NCBI GenBank assembly: GCA_027068085.1
Contig: JAMOUQ010000051.1
Location: 1 to 64,000 of the forward strand
DNA: 64,000 nucleotides
Origin: Desulfobacteraceae bacterium
GTDB lineage: Bacteria; Desulfobacterota; Desulfobacteria; Desulfobacterales; Desulfosarcinaceae
Direction of reading: 5' to 3'
A model generated the notes under the pieces. The model did no database searches. It was given only the letters and a program-made list of their open reading frames with translations, and was not told the DNA's origin. Positions within the stretch are counted from its first letter, which is position 1. The number at the start of each line of letters is the position of its first letter. Below are positions 32,386-41,349 of this stretch, one piece after another. The position numbers and the translations under genes are program-made.

Positions 32386-34455
32386 ATGACATTGAAAAAC
32401 AGATTGTTGCCCAAGCAGCTGGTCATGGCCCTGATCCTGATGGCGGCGGTTCTGGCTGCCTACGGAAACAGCCTTCAGTGCAGCTGGCAATACGACGATT
32501 TTTCGAACATCCTGGAAAACGGGAATGTCAAACTGACTTCGTTTACCTGGCAGCAGCTCAAAAGAGCCATGTACGATCAGCATATCGACTCCCGGCCCAC
32601 AAGGCCCTTGGCCCGTCTGAGTTTCGCCCTCAACTACTACTGGGGCCGATTCAGGGTTCAGGGTTATCATGTCGTCAACATAATTGTCCATCTGCTCACG
32701 GCCCTGACGTTATGGCGGCTGGCGGCCGCCACCCTGGAGAGATCCCCCGTCCTTGCGGTGAGGCGGCAGGAAGCGCTGGTCACCGGCTGGCTGGCGGCCC
32801 TGTTCTGGGCCGTCCACCCGATCCAGGTGACCGCCGTCACCTATATAGTTCAGCGCATGGCCTCCATGGCCGCCTTCTTCTATCTTGCCTCCATGCTCTT
32901 TTTCCTCGAGGGGCGCACGGCTGCCACGGCAAAAGGCAGGGTCACGGCATTTTCGGCATGCGTCCTTTGCGGGGCGGCCGCGGTTGCGTGCAAGGAAAAT
33001 GCGTTCATGCTGCCGGTGTCGCTGATGCTGTTCGATCTGGTGCTGCTATCCGGGCCGGAAAGGAAGATTCCGGGTAAAAGGGTGGCCGCCTGGTCGGCGC
33101 TTATAGCCGTTGTTGCCGCCGCAGCGGTTTGGTTCATGGTGGACCCGGATTCGGTCGCGGGACCATGGGAAAACAGGCCCTTTACCCTCGGCCAGCGGCT
33201 GCTGACACAGCCCGGAGTGATCTGGCGGTACTTGGGGCTCCTGGCTTTGCCGGCCAAAACGCGGCTCTGCCTGCTGCACGACGTCGAGATTTCCCGCGGA
33301 ATCTTCACTCCCCCCACAACTTTGCCGGCCATCGTCTCCCTGGGCGGTCTCGTGGCCCTGCTGATGGTACTTTGCCGGAAAAAGCCCCTGGTCGGCTTTG
33401 CCGGTCTGTTTTTTCTTTTAAACCATTTGATCGAAGGGTCGGTCTTCAACCTGGAATTGTTTTATGAACACAGAAATTACCTGCCATCGGCCTGGCTTTT
33501 CGTCGTCCTGGCTTCGTTTGCTGTAACATCCTGGAAATACTTTGAATACAAAAAATGGCTGCAATGGGCCGTCGCCGGCTGTTGTGCCGTGTGGCTGGGT
33601 TCGCAGATACACACCACCGCCATGTACAACCGTGTCTTCAAAAGCGAGCTGAGCCTGTGGATGGACGTTGTGGCCAAATCACCGCGGATGAGCCTGGCCC
33701 ACAACAATCTGGGCAAGATCCTGTGGAATGCGGGACTGCACGAAAAGGCCCATGAATATTTCCTTGAGGCCTTTCGGCTGGACCGGTACAACGATCTGCG
33801 TCAGAAAGGTCTCGTATATTACAATCTTGGTTTATACGAGCTTGAAATAACAAAGGATTACGCCAAGGCTAAGGTTTGCTTCCAGCGTGCCGCCGAGCTT
33901 GCGTCCGGGATGAAGCAGGTCTGGTACCAGCTGGGACAGGCCTGCCTGTTATTGCACGATCCGGGCAGGGCGGAAGTAATCCTGCGCAAGGCCCTGCAAT
34001 TCTGGCCGGACGATTGCGGGCTGCGCTCCCGGCTGATGCTGGCCCTGGCAAAACAGCCCGGCAAACGATATGCGGCCGCGGTTCTGGCCGGCGAGCTGGC
34101 GGAGCGTTGCCCCGGCGACCCGGTTCCGATCGCCTGTCTGGCGGATCTGCACCAGGGCTGCGGCCGTCTCCGGGCGGCCCTGGCGGCCTGGAAACGGCTC
34201 GAACGTTTTCCGGGACAAGAGCGTTACGCATTGATGGGGCAGATAGAGGTTTTTGCCCGCCTGAACCGGACAGAGCAGATGAAGGCCGCGGCAGAGCGTC
34301 TTCTGCGACAGGCCAGCCCCGGTCAAGTCAAGGCCTGGCTGGATGAATTGCTTGAAAGTTCAGGCAGTTTGCCACATGTGCCTGACCGGGACCTGATTCT
34401 GGAAGTACTCGAAGGCGTCTTTGGAAGGGACCGGCCGCCGGCGGAAGGGGAATGA
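32386..34455 (+). CDS. GT-C-like polytopic membrane protein with C-terminal TPR repeats
   Basis: The 689-residue product from the ATG at 32386 has about ten hydrophobic helices in the first 420 residues, starting with LVMALILMAAVLAAYGNSL. The following loop YDDFSNILENGNVKLTSFTW contains an acidic pair as in GT-C glycosyltransferases and TMTC-like proteins, and PLARLSFALNYYWGRFRVQG and YHVVNIIVHLL are also typical. From about 460 there are TPR units (AHNNLGKILWNAGLHEKAHEYF, read as AHNNLGKILW and HEKAHEYFLEAF; VYYNLGLYELEITKDYAKA). Such proteins may transfer sugar from a lipid carrier to secreted proteins. Lying on the opposite strand within the pilin region, it could glycosylate the pilin, which is inference. 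The N-terminal 40 codons upstream are not supported. Confidence 0.75.
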   Translation: MTLKNRLLPKQLVMALILMAAVLAAYGNSLQCSWQYDDFSNILENGNVKLTSFTWQQLKRAMYDQHIDSRPTRPLARLSFALNYYWGRFRVQGYHVVNIIVHLLTALTLWRLAAATLERSPVLAVRRQEALVTGWLAALFWAVHPIQVTAVTYIVQRMASMAAFFYLASMLFFLEGRTAATAKGRVTAFSACVLCGAAAVACKENAFMLPVSLMLFDLVLLSGPERKIPGKRVAAWSALIAVVAAAAVWFMVDPDSVAGPWENRPFTLGQRLLTQPGVIWRYLGLLALPAKTRLCLLHDVEISRGIFTPPTTLPAIVSLGGLVALLMVLCRKKPLVGFAGLFFLLNHLIEGSVFNLELFYEHRNYLPSAWLFVVLASFAVTSWKYFEYKKWLQWAVAGCCAVWLGSQIHTTAMYNRVFKSELSLWMDVVAKSPRMSLAHNNLGKILWNAGLHEKAHEYFLEAFRLDRYNDLRQKGLVYYNLGLYELEITKDYAKAKVCFQRAAELASGMKQVWYQLGQACLLLHDPGRAEVILRKALQFWPDDCGLRSRLMLALAKQPGKRYAAAVLAGELAERCPGDPVPIACLADLHQGCGRLRAALAAWKRLERFPGQERYALMGQIEVFARLNRTEQMKAAAERLLRQASPGQVKAWLDELLESSGSLPHVPDRDLILEVLEGVFGRDRPPAEGE

Positions 34456-34471
34456 AAGAGTAAAAGACAGT

Positions 34472-34503
34472 ATCACCAGTCGCCCCGGCAGGCGACTGGT
34501 GAT
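34472..34503. terminator. strong hairpin between convergent GT-C/TPR and pilin genes
   Basis: ATCACCAGTCGCC and its exact complement GGCGACTGGTGAT form a 13-pair perfect stem around CCGGCA. It sits 16 bases after the stop of the plus-strand gene and 40 bases before the end of the pilin gene. There is no clean T run on the plus side and only a TCTTTT-type run on the minus side, so it may work as a bidirectional terminator or as a 3' stabiliser of the pilin mRNA. Confidence 0.7.
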
Positions 34504-34542
34504 CGGATGGAATATACGGGTGCGGTTTTTCGGCGTCGGCGG

Positions 34543-34950
34543 CTATGGCTGACCTGGTTTGGAAATAACCCGGACTTTGGTCTTTCCGGCGACCGCCGTG
34601 TTGTTTTTACCTGTTATGGTAAGGGTGATACTGTTTCCGGAAACACTGACACTGAGGGTGAAATCGCCCAGATCCGTTCCCAGGGTGGCGTCTGAATAGG
34701 TGATCTGATCCCAGGATGAACCGCCCAGCAGGGCCTTGGCGAATTTACCGTTTACCCTTCCGATGGCTTCGGCCATGGCTGCTTCGGCGGCTTTTTCCTT
34801 GGCTTCGGACTGAAGATCGAAATATTTGGGAATGGCCACTGCCGCCAGGATACCCAGGATTACCAGTACGGCTATGATTTCAACCAGGGTAAAGCCTTCT
34901 TCGTTCTGAAGGGTTTTCCCGGTTTTCGGTTTTCTGTCTTCAAAGATCAT
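34543..34950 (-). CDS. mshA: major type IV pilin, MSHA-type (MshA-like)
   Basis: The 135-residue protein has an 18-residue hydrophilic leader ending in NEEG, then FTLVEIIAVLVILGILAAVAIPKYFDL, shown here as FTLVEIIAVLVILGILAAVA with the usual IPKYFDL following, the class III prepilin signature with Phe+1 and Glu+5. The mature domain is short, with a helix rich in Ala/Glu and a C-terminal beta part, without cysteines. The position next to the MSHA-type assembly genes, the strong ribosome site (CAGGAGC) and its own sigma-54 promoter suggest it is the main pilus subunit. It is monocistronic between the hairpin at 34472-34503 and the promoter at 35062-35077. Confidence 0.85.
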   Translation of the reverse strand: MIFEDRKPKTGKTLQNEEGFTLVEIIAVLVILGILAAVAIPKYFDLQSEAKEKAAEAAMAEAIGRVNGKFAKALLGGSSWDQITYSDATLGTDLGDFTLSVSVSGNSITLTITGKNNTAVAGKTKVRVISKPGQP

Positions 34951-35254
34951 TTTATTGCTCCTGTTGAGGGTTTTAATCCCCGGGTTGTGTTAATTCCTGC
35001 TGACCGGCTCAATAATCATCGCTGATCAGACACCGGCATAAACTCACACGGCCAAAAGTAATGCACCATGCGTGCCAGGGCCTGGAACAATTCGAGCGGA
35101 AAAAAACTCATTTTACCATACCTTGCTTTTTTTACAGGCAGATATGACGTTGAAAATCTTTTGTTCGCCAAGGACCGGAAATGACATGCTAAATCCTGTG
35201 CTACAAAATATGAGGTAAAATCAACAAAAATTGTGAAACCCGTTACATTTTGTG
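34951..35254. other. pilin leader and promoter region
   Basis: About 300 bases between the sigma-54 activator gene and the pilin gene, AT-rich at 35100-35230. It contains the -24/-12 promoter listed below and could hold upstream activator sites for the regulator, which I cannot delimit. No gene is supported; a 103-codon minus-strand frame overlapping it has no coding character. Confidence 0.5.
35062..35077 (-). promoter_or_regulatory. sigma-54 (-24/-12) promoter for the pilin gene
   Basis: On the minus strand the sequence reads TGGCACGCATGGTGCA: the -24 element TGGCAC at 35072-35077 and the -12 element GTGCA at 35062-35066, with the GG and GC dinucleotides exactly ten bases apart. Only one base of the core differs from the TGGCAC-N5-TTGCA consensus. 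Transcription would begin near 35050, about 100 bases before the pilin ATG. A sigma-54 activator gene lies directly upstream. Confidence 0.7.
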
Positions 35255-36673
35255 TCAGGCCTTGCGCCCTGTGCGCCGGGCCTTGAACGCCGAAACATCT
35301 ATCTGGTACTTTTTCAGGCGATGCCACAGGGAGCGTTCTTTGATGCCCAGCAGTTCGGCCGCCCTTATCTGCACCCCCCCTGTCCGGGCAAGGGCTTCGA
35401 CTATCATGCTGATTTCAATCTGGCGCAGGCGCTGGTCAAGATTTTGATTCCGGGCAAGGTCCTCCACGGAAGCGGCGGGCTGACTGTCTTCCGGGTCCGG
35501 GTCCTCGGGTGGTTCTGATGAAACTTGAATGTCCGGCCAGGTTGCGGCAACTGCGGCAACTGCGGCCGGCAGGTGATGAGGCTGCACTTCGCTGTCGGCC
35601 ATCAGACAGGCCGATTCGATGGTGTTTTCCAGTTCGCGTACATTCCCGGGCCATTCGTAAGTCATCATTATCTGCAGGGCCGCGGATGATATCTTTGTCC
35701 CGGGCCGGGATTTTTCAATGAATTTTTCAGCCAGCAGGGGTATGTCCTCCCTGCGTTCTCTCAGGGGCGGCAGGAAGATAGTGAAAACATTCAGGCGGTA
35801 ATACAGGTCTTGCCTGAAAAGCCCCTGGTCGACCATTTTGGCCAGATCCTTGTTGGTGGCGGCAATAACGCGCAGGTTGACTTTGACAGGGTGTATGCCC
35901 CCGATTCTTTCGATCTCCTGTTCTTCCAGGACCCGCAGAACCTTGGCCTGAATGTTGAGTGGCATGTCGCCGATTTCATCAAGAAGCACAGTGCCGTTGT
36001 TGGCAAGCTCCAGTTTTCCGATTTTACGCTGGTTGGCTCCGGTAAAAGCGCCTTTCTCGTAACCGAACAGTTCACTTTCGAGCAAACCTTCGGGTATGGC
36101 GGCGCAGTTTATCGCCACGAAAGCCTTTTCATGGCGCGGGCTGTGTTTATGGATGCTTCTGGCAACAAGTTCTTTACCCGTGCCCGTCTCGCCCAGTATC
36201 AATACCGTGGAATCCGTGGGCGCCACTTTCATGATATGGTTGAAAACGCCGCGCATGGCCCGGCTTTGACCGATAATGTCCGGAAAAAGTTCCCGGGCTT
36301 CCACCTTGCTGAGCAGTTCGGTGACCTGATCGAAAACCCGGCTGAAACGCAGCATGTCATCGTCCTTGCCGGAGGGCTTGTCGGTATCCGGATCCAGCCG
36401 GCCGACAACGCCCATGGTCCGGGTCTGATCCACGAAGCGTTTGACAGGGTCGATCAAAAACTTGACGATCAGAAGTCCGGAAACCAGGGCGAAAAGCGAC
36501 AGAACCGTCCCCCAGAAGGCGACCGGCCAGCCCGCCCGTCCCCCCTGCTGGATATAGTAAATGGTCAGCCGGTAGGAAAGCAGCGTGGCCAGGACCGTCA
36601 TGCCGGCAAAGATAATAGGTATTATGACATAGAGGCTTATATTGAAACGGATGTCTTTCATGCCGTTTATCAT
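35255..36673 (-). CDS. membrane-anchored sigma-54-dependent transcriptional activator
   Basis: From the ATG at 36673, which overlaps the end of the PilC-type gene as ATGA, the 472-residue product has two TM helices (about 14-34 and 50-72), a HAMP-like linker, and a sigma-54 AAA+ domain: Walker A GETGTGKE (161-168), GAFTGA (208-213), then LLDEIGDMPL and the FRQDLYYRLNVF segment. The C-terminus has a Fis-type helix-turn-helix (GGVQIRAAELLGIKERSLWHRL, read as IRAAELLGIKERSLWHRL). There is no receiver domain, so it probably senses a signal through its membrane part. The GAFTGA motif is intact, so it should activate sigma-54 promoters, such as the one before the pilin gene. Confidence 0.9.
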   Translation of the reverse strand: MINGMKDIRFNISLYVIIPIIFAGMTVLATLLSYRLTIYYIQQGGRAGWPVAFWGTVLSLFALVSGLLIVKFLIDPVKRFVDQTRTMGVVGRLDPDTDKPSGKDDDMLRFSRVFDQVTELLSKVEARELFPDIIGQSRAMRGVFNHIMKVAPTDSTVLILGETGTGKELVARSIHKHSPRHEKAFVAINCAAIPEGLLESELFGYEKGAFTGANQRKIGKLELANNGTVLLDEIGDMPLNIQAKVLRVLEEQEIERIGGIHPVKVNLRVIAATNKDLAKMVDQGLFRQDLYYRLNVFTIFLPPLRERREDIPLLAEKFIEKSRPGTKISSAALQIMMTYEWPGNVRELENTIESACLMADSEVQPHHLPAAVAAVAATWPDIQVSSEPPEDPDPEDSQPAASVEDLARNQNLDQRLRQIEISMIVEALARTGGVQIRAAELLGIKERSLWHRLKKYQIDVSAFKARRTGRKA

Positions 36674-37890
36674 CTTACCATTTGAGTTAAATTCCACATG
36701 GGCAAATAGATGGCAAGGGCGAAAAAGCCTATAACCGCTGCCAGCCCCAGAGTCAACAGGGGGCCGATGGCATCCGAGAGCTTCTTCATGGCATATTCCA
36801 TCTCCGCATCGTAATGGACGGCGATTTCGTTTAACATTTCATCCAGGTTGCCCGACTCTTCCCCGATGGCCACCATGTTGATGACGATGGGGGTGAAATA
36901 GCGTGCCGCCTTCAAAGGGCCGGCAATGCCGCGGCCCTCTTCCAGCCTTTCGGTTATCTGGCCGAACTCGGATGCGATGGCCGAATTGTTGATGGTGGTG
37001 GACAAAATACGCATGGATTCGAGCACCGGCACACCGCTTGACTGCAGGATGGCGAAAATGCTGGCAAATCGCGACATGGCGGCCTTGATCAGCAGCGGTC
37101 CGAGCACGGGTATGCGCAGCAGGAGGGAATCGCGCAGATAGCGCCCCTTTTCGGTGCGCAGATAGTAGGTCAGTCCGAAAATCACCGCCGCCAGAATCAC
37201 GAGCAGGGCCATCCAGTACCGGGATAAAAACTGGTACAGCTTGAGGCAAACAAGGGTGGGCAGGGGAAGCTCCAGACCTGAGCTGACGAAGATGTTAACG
37301 AATTTGGGAATCACGAAGGTGAGCAGGATGAAGAAGGCCAGGACCAGGAAGCTGAATACGACCATCGGATACTGGAGCGCGGCCCGGATGTCGGATCTTA
37401 CCTTGTGTTCATGCTCTATTATGTAGATCAGCCTTTCCAGTATTTCGGGCAGGGCGCCGCTGGTCTCGCCGGCCCGCAGCATGCTGCAGTAAAGGGGGGA
37501 AAAAACCCGGGGATGTTTTCGAAAGGCATCGTAAAGGGAGGACCCCTCGCGGATGTCCTGGCGGATGGTGACTATGATTTTTTTCAGGCTCTCGTTTTCG
37601 GTCTGGGTTTCAAGCACCTGAAGGAGGTTTAAAATCGGCACCCCGGCCTTGATCAGGGTTTTGAACTGCTTGGTGAACAAGATCAGCTCCGGCGCCCGCA
37701 CCGGCGAGAGCAGGTCCATAATCCGGCGCATCGAGAATCGGTTTGAAAACTGGCTCTCGACAGCCACCTTGGAGGGGATCAGGCCCCTGGCCACCAGGAT
37801 GGAGGTGGCCATGTCTTCATTGTCCGCCTCTATGGTCCCTTCCACCTGGCTGCCGTTTTCATTTATTGCCGTGTATACGTAATTGGGCAT
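36670..37890 (-). CDS. mshG: PilC/GspF-type inner membrane platform protein (MshG-like)
   Basis: The 406-residue protein has two GspF/PilC domains. It begins PNYVYTAINENGSQVEG, and the paired helix-hydrophobic segments are at about 165-225 (YPMVVFSFLVLAFFILLTFVIP, read as FSFLVLAFFILLTFVIPKF) and 375-400 (PLLTLGLAAVIGFFALAIYLP). MLRAGETSGALPEIL and VAIGEESGNLDEMLNEIA are the family repeats. It is the membrane platform that couples the extension ATPase to pilin assembly. It lies downstream of the MshE-type gene, the usual order. A stop-start ATGA overlap with the activator gene links regulation and assembly in one transcript. Confidence 0.9.
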   Translation of the reverse strand: MPNYVYTAINENGSQVEGTIEADNEDMATSILVARGLIPSKVAVESQFSNRFSMRRIMDLLSPVRAPELILFTKQFKTLIKAGVPILNLLQVLETQTENESLKKIIVTIRQDIREGSSLYDAFRKHPRVFSPLYCSMLRAGETSGALPEILERLIYIIEHEHKVRSDIRAALQYPMVVFSFLVLAFFILLTFVIPKFVNIFVSSGLELPLPTLVCLKLYQFLSRYWMALLVILAAVIFGLTYYLRTEKGRYLRDSLLLRIPVLGPLLIKAAMSRFASIFAILQSSGVPVLESMRILSTTINNSAIASEFGQITERLEEGRGIAGPLKAARYFTPIVINMVAIGEESGNLDEMLNEIAVHYDAEMEYAMKKLSDAIGPLLTLGLAAVIGFFALAIYLPMWNLTQMVR

Positions 37891-37932
37891 GAATATTTTC
37901 CTTCAGACCGGTCGACAATGATCCGGCATGAT

Positions 37933-39642
37933 TCAGACCATTACTGCGGAGGCGGCCTCGTCCAGGGTCGTGATCCCCTGGGCGACTTTCAGGGCCGCAT
38001 CCTCCTTGAGGGTTTTGAGCCTGCCGGTCCGGTGAGCCTCGCGCATGATTTCCTGGGCCGAACATCTGCGCAGGATCATGTCCTGCACCATGTCATCTAT
38101 TATCAACACCTCGAATATTCCCGTCCTGCCCTTGTATCCTTTGTCCATGCAGTTGAAACATCCCGTGCCCTTCATGAAACGCGGGTTTTCGTATTTGTCC
38201 AGACCCCAGAACTTGAGCACCTGTTCGGGCGGATCGTAAGGCTTGCTGCAATATTGGCAGACTTTGCGTACCAGACGCTGGGCAATGGAGACCAGCATCA
38301 CCGAAGATACCAGGAAGGGCTCGATGCCCATATCGATCAGGCGGGTGATTGCTCCGGCGGCATCGTTGGTGTGGACGGTGCTAAGAACCCGGTGGCCGGT
38401 AAGGGCCGCCTGGACAGAGATGCTGGCAGTCTCGCTGTCACGGGTTTCGCCCACCATGATCACGTCCGGGTCCTGGCGCATTATGGCCCTCAGGCCGCTT
38501 GCGAACGTCATTCCCGCCTTGCGGTTGAGCTGAATCTGGCGGATCTTGCTGACCCTGTATTCAACCGGATCTTCCAGGGTTATGATGTTGATGTCCGGCT
38601 GGTTGATCCTTTTGAGGATGGAATACAAGGTGGTGGTCTTACCGCTGCCGGTCGGCCCCGTGCTGAGGATCATTCCATAGGGCTTGGCTATCATCGTTTC
38701 CAGTTTCTCTATGTCGTCCGGAGCCATGCCGAGATCTTCCAGGGAATAGACTCCGCTGCTGGTATCCAGAAGCCTCAGGACCATGTTTTCACCGTAAATG
38801 GTGGGAATGGTCGAAGCCCGGATGTTGATCTCCTTGTTGTCCATGCGGATGGTAAAGCGGCCGTCCTGGGGTATCCGTGAAAGCGAGATGTCCATGTTGG
38901 CCAGAATTTTCAGCCGGGAGATGATGAGCATGAGCATGGACTTGGGGGGGGCCGGCACGTCGTGCAGTTTGCCGTCGACCCTGAAACGGACCTGAACGTA
39001 GTCCTTTTCGGGGCTTATGTGGATGTCTGAGGCGCCCTCACGCACCGCCTGGGACAGAATAGAGTTGACCAGGCGGATTACGGGAGCCTCCTCGGCCATG
39101 TCATGGAGCGACTTGACCTCGATATCGTCGGCATCGAGCTCGGATTCGTACTGCTCGCCGCGTTCGATCTCCATGTCGTCCATTCCGTCCAGGACTCCCC
39201 CCACAGAAGAGTAAGTTCCGTAGAGGCTGCCCAGCAGGTGGTTGAACTCCTGGTAAGTGCAGATTACCGCTTCCACCTCCATGTTGGTATACACCTCAAT
39301 GGCATCCAGGGCGTTGATATCCATGGGGTCTGTCATTCCCACGGTCAGCAGGTAATTGCTGCGGGCAAGGGGCACGGCCTGATATTGCTGGGCGATCTCG
39401 AAGGGTATGACCTCGGCAAGGCCCATGTCGATGGGATACTTTTCGGGGTTGTACTTTTCTATCTTCAGCTGCTTGCTGATGAGATCGGCTATCTGGGCGC
39501 TGCTGACGATACCTTCCCGGACCAGGTATTGTCCCAGTTTTATGTTGTTTCGTTTGTGGCCGATCACCGCCTGCCTGAGCTGGGCCTCGGTAAGCAGTCC
39601 GGCCTCCAGTAGCATTTCACCCAGTTTTTTCTTGTTTCTCAC
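37933..39642 (-). CDS. mshE: type IV pilus extension ATPase with MshEN domain (MshE-like)
   Basis: The 569-residue protein has an N-terminal MshEN region (residues 1-100) with two units, KKLGEMLLEAGLLTEAQLRQA and IKLGQYLVREGIVSSAQIADL, read as LGEMLLEAGLL and LGQYLVREGIV, close to the cyclic-di-GMP binding consensus of Vibrio MshE. The GspE/PilB ATPase core has Walker A GPTGSGKT (329-336), the Asp box EDPVEY, MVGETRDSETA and the tetracysteine CxxC pair (CQYC and CFNC). It powers pilus extension at the cytoplasmic face. The N-domain makes direct cyclic-di-GMP control of pilus assembly likely. Neighbours on both sides are pilus assembly genes. Confidence 0.92.
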   Translation of the reverse strand: MRNKKKLGEMLLEAGLLTEAQLRQAVIGHKRNNIKLGQYLVREGIVSSAQIADLISKQLKIEKYNPEKYPIDMGLAEVIPFEIAQQYQAVPLARSNYLLTVGMTDPMDINALDAIEVYTNMEVEAVICTYQEFNHLLGSLYGTYSSVGGVLDGMDDMEIERGEQYESELDADDIEVKSLHDMAEEAPVIRLVNSILSQAVREGASDIHISPEKDYVQVRFRVDGKLHDVPAPPKSMLMLIISRLKILANMDISLSRIPQDGRFTIRMDNKEINIRASTIPTIYGENMVLRLLDTSSGVYSLEDLGMAPDDIEKLETMIAKPYGMILSTGPTGSGKTTTLYSILKRINQPDINIITLEDPVEYRVSKIRQIQLNRKAGMTFASGLRAIMRQDPDVIMVGETRDSETASISVQAALTGHRVLSTVHTNDAAGAITRLIDMGIEPFLVSSVMLVSIAQRLVRKVCQYCSKPYDPPEQVLKFWGLDKYENPRFMKGTGCFNCMDKGYKGRTGIFEVLIIDDMVQDMILRRCSAQEIMREAHRTGRLKTLKEDAALKVAQGITTLDEAASAVMV

Positions 39643-39648
39643 GGTATT

Positions 39649-41307
39649 TCATCCTGACTGTGGCTGGTAACTTGCCGTAAAACGAAAAGGGGACTCGTAC
39701 GGATTGCTGAAAAACACCGTTTCCCGGGGCCAGCCGGTGATGCATTCAGGCTCCTGGCCGGGAAAGGTTACCAGTTGGTCGATTGTCGAATCGCTGGCCC
39801 CGGTTGATTCAAAATATCCCCGGACCAGGATTTCGTAGGCCAATCCCCGTTGCTGGTTCCAGCTTACAAGCAGCTGCAAGGGTACCGGATTGAGCCGCGC
39901 AAGCCGCTCAAGCATCTCGACCGCGGTCGACAGCGTGGGCGCGTTGGCTATCTTTATCCAGCACGCTTCAAGCGCCGGCGGATCGCAGGCAACGGAAACC
40001 GCCGGAAAGGATACCTGTTGCCCGACGCGTATGGTATCGGGGTTCCTGATGTCCGGATTGAAATCCAGGACGCGTTTCAGCAGACCGGGATTGAAGGTTC
40101 CGTAAACGGTCCCGATCAGGTCTGCCAGGGTGTCGTTGCGGCGGACCCTGATCTTGCCGATGCTGGCAGGAAGGTCTCCGGCATGGCTTTCGGCCTCGGC
40201 AACGGTCTGCCCGGTGGGCTCGGGCCGGGAAAGGCTTTCATTCACAGACGGAGGGTCAGGCGGCAGTTTGACCGCATCGGAACCGATGGCCGCTTCGGGC
40301 TCCGCTTCGGGCAAAGGGTCCCGGGTTGCCGGCCGGCTTACTGCGGAAGTCGGAATCATTTTGGCGATCCGGCGGCCCTCGAGCCGGAAGGCCCCGGGCA
40401 CAACCACCAGGAAGACCGCCAGGGCGGCAGCCAGGACGGCCCCTGTTGCAAGCCAGGGCGCCGCTTTCAGCACCGGAGAAATGGGCATCAGGTTGCGCCT
40501 TGCCGTGGCAAGCACCAGGGAGCGGTCGACTCGTTTGGCGTCCTTGACGATCAGCCCCAGAATACAATGGTGACACAGGTTGATGATTTTGCGGGGATAC
40601 CCCCCGGTAATGCGGTAGATGGCTCTGATGGCCGGCAGGGTGAAAAGGCTCCGCCAGCCGCCGGCGCAGCCGGCGCGCTTGAGGCGATAGTCGATCATCT
40701 GTTTGGTATTTTTGAAATCCAGCGGTCCGAGAAGGTAAAGCAGGTTGATTCGGTCCGTAAAATTGGGGTGCCTGGCCATGGCCTGCTCGAATTCCGGCTG
40801 GGCGAAGATAACGATCTGAAGCAGCTTGAAATTGTTGGTTTCGTAATTGAGCAGTTCGCGGAGTTGCTCAAGACACGGTCCGGGCAGCTTCTGGCCTTCG
40901 TCTATTACCAGGACAATGGTTTTGTTTTCCTCGACCCCCATGGAGAAAAGGTAATCCTTGATGATCTCTTTCAGCTCGGTATCGCCGGTATTTTCCCCGG
41001 GCCGGCGGCCGGTCATGGTTTTGACAAGGGTGCGCAGCAGGTCGGATGCCGAAGCGAAAGCCGGGTCCAGGATGAGGTGGGGCACGAAGTCTTCGCTGTC
41101 GGGCAGCCGGCGCAGAAGCTGGCGGCAAAGAGTGGTTTTGCCAGTTCCGATCTGGCCGATCACCACGTTGAGGCCCCGCCTGAGGCGCAGGGCGAGCTCC
41201 AGCTTCTGCAGGCAGGCCCGATGCTGGTCGGATTGGAAGAAAAAATCCGGATCAGGCGAGTTTGAAAATGGCTCGCTTGTAAGGTTTAGTAAACGGAAAT
41301 AATCCAT
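39649..41307 (-). CDS. mshM: ExeA/MshM-like AAA ATPase with LysM domain
   Basis: The 552-residue protein begins MDYFRLLNLTSEPFSNSPDP, the usual start of ExeA/MshM-type AAA ATPases, with Walker A GQIGTGKT (51-58), Walker B LVIDEGQKL and the C-terminal ATPase motifs to about residue 265. One TM helix follows (about 288-310, WLATGAVLAAALAVFLVVV). The periplasmic part has a LysM-like domain (IRVRRNDTLADLIGTVYG, then NPDTIRVGQQVSFP) and a further domain with a Cys pair. ExeA homologues use peptidoglycan binding to help insert the secretin in the cell wall. Lying between the secretin and the extension ATPase gene, it should assist pilus secretin assembly. Confidence 0.88.
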   Translation of the reverse strand: MDYFRLLNLTSEPFSNSPDPDFFFQSDQHRACLQKLELALRLRRGLNVVIGQIGTGKTTLCRQLLRRLPDSEDFVPHLILDPAFASASDLLRTLVKTMTGRRPGENTGDTELKEIIKDYLFSMGVEENKTIVLVIDEGQKLPGPCLEQLRELLNYETNNFKLLQIVIFAQPEFEQAMARHPNFTDRINLLYLLGPLDFKNTKQMIDYRLKRAGCAGGWRSLFTLPAIRAIYRITGGYPRKIINLCHHCILGLIVKDAKRVDRSLVLATARRNLMPISPVLKAAPWLATGAVLAAALAVFLVVVPGAFRLEGRRIAKMIPTSAVSRPATRDPLPEAEPEAAIGSDAVKLPPDPPSVNESLSRPEPTGQTVAEAESHAGDLPASIGKIRVRRNDTLADLIGTVYGTFNPGLLKRVLDFNPDIRNPDTIRVGQQVSFPAVSVACDPPALEACWIKIANAPTLSTAVEMLERLARLNPVPLQLLVSWNQQRGLAYEILVRGYFESTGASDSTIDQLVTFPGQEPECITGWPRETVFFSNPYESPFRFTASYQPQSG

Positions 41308-41349
41308 TTTTCCCCGGGCCGGCCCCTGTGGTTCGCGGCTTTGCGGCGG

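Noticed and set aside
35016-35327. 103-codon minus-strand frame in the pilin promoter region
   Set aside because: It overlaps the sigma-54 activator gene end and the -24/-12 promoter, and its sequence shows no domain pattern.
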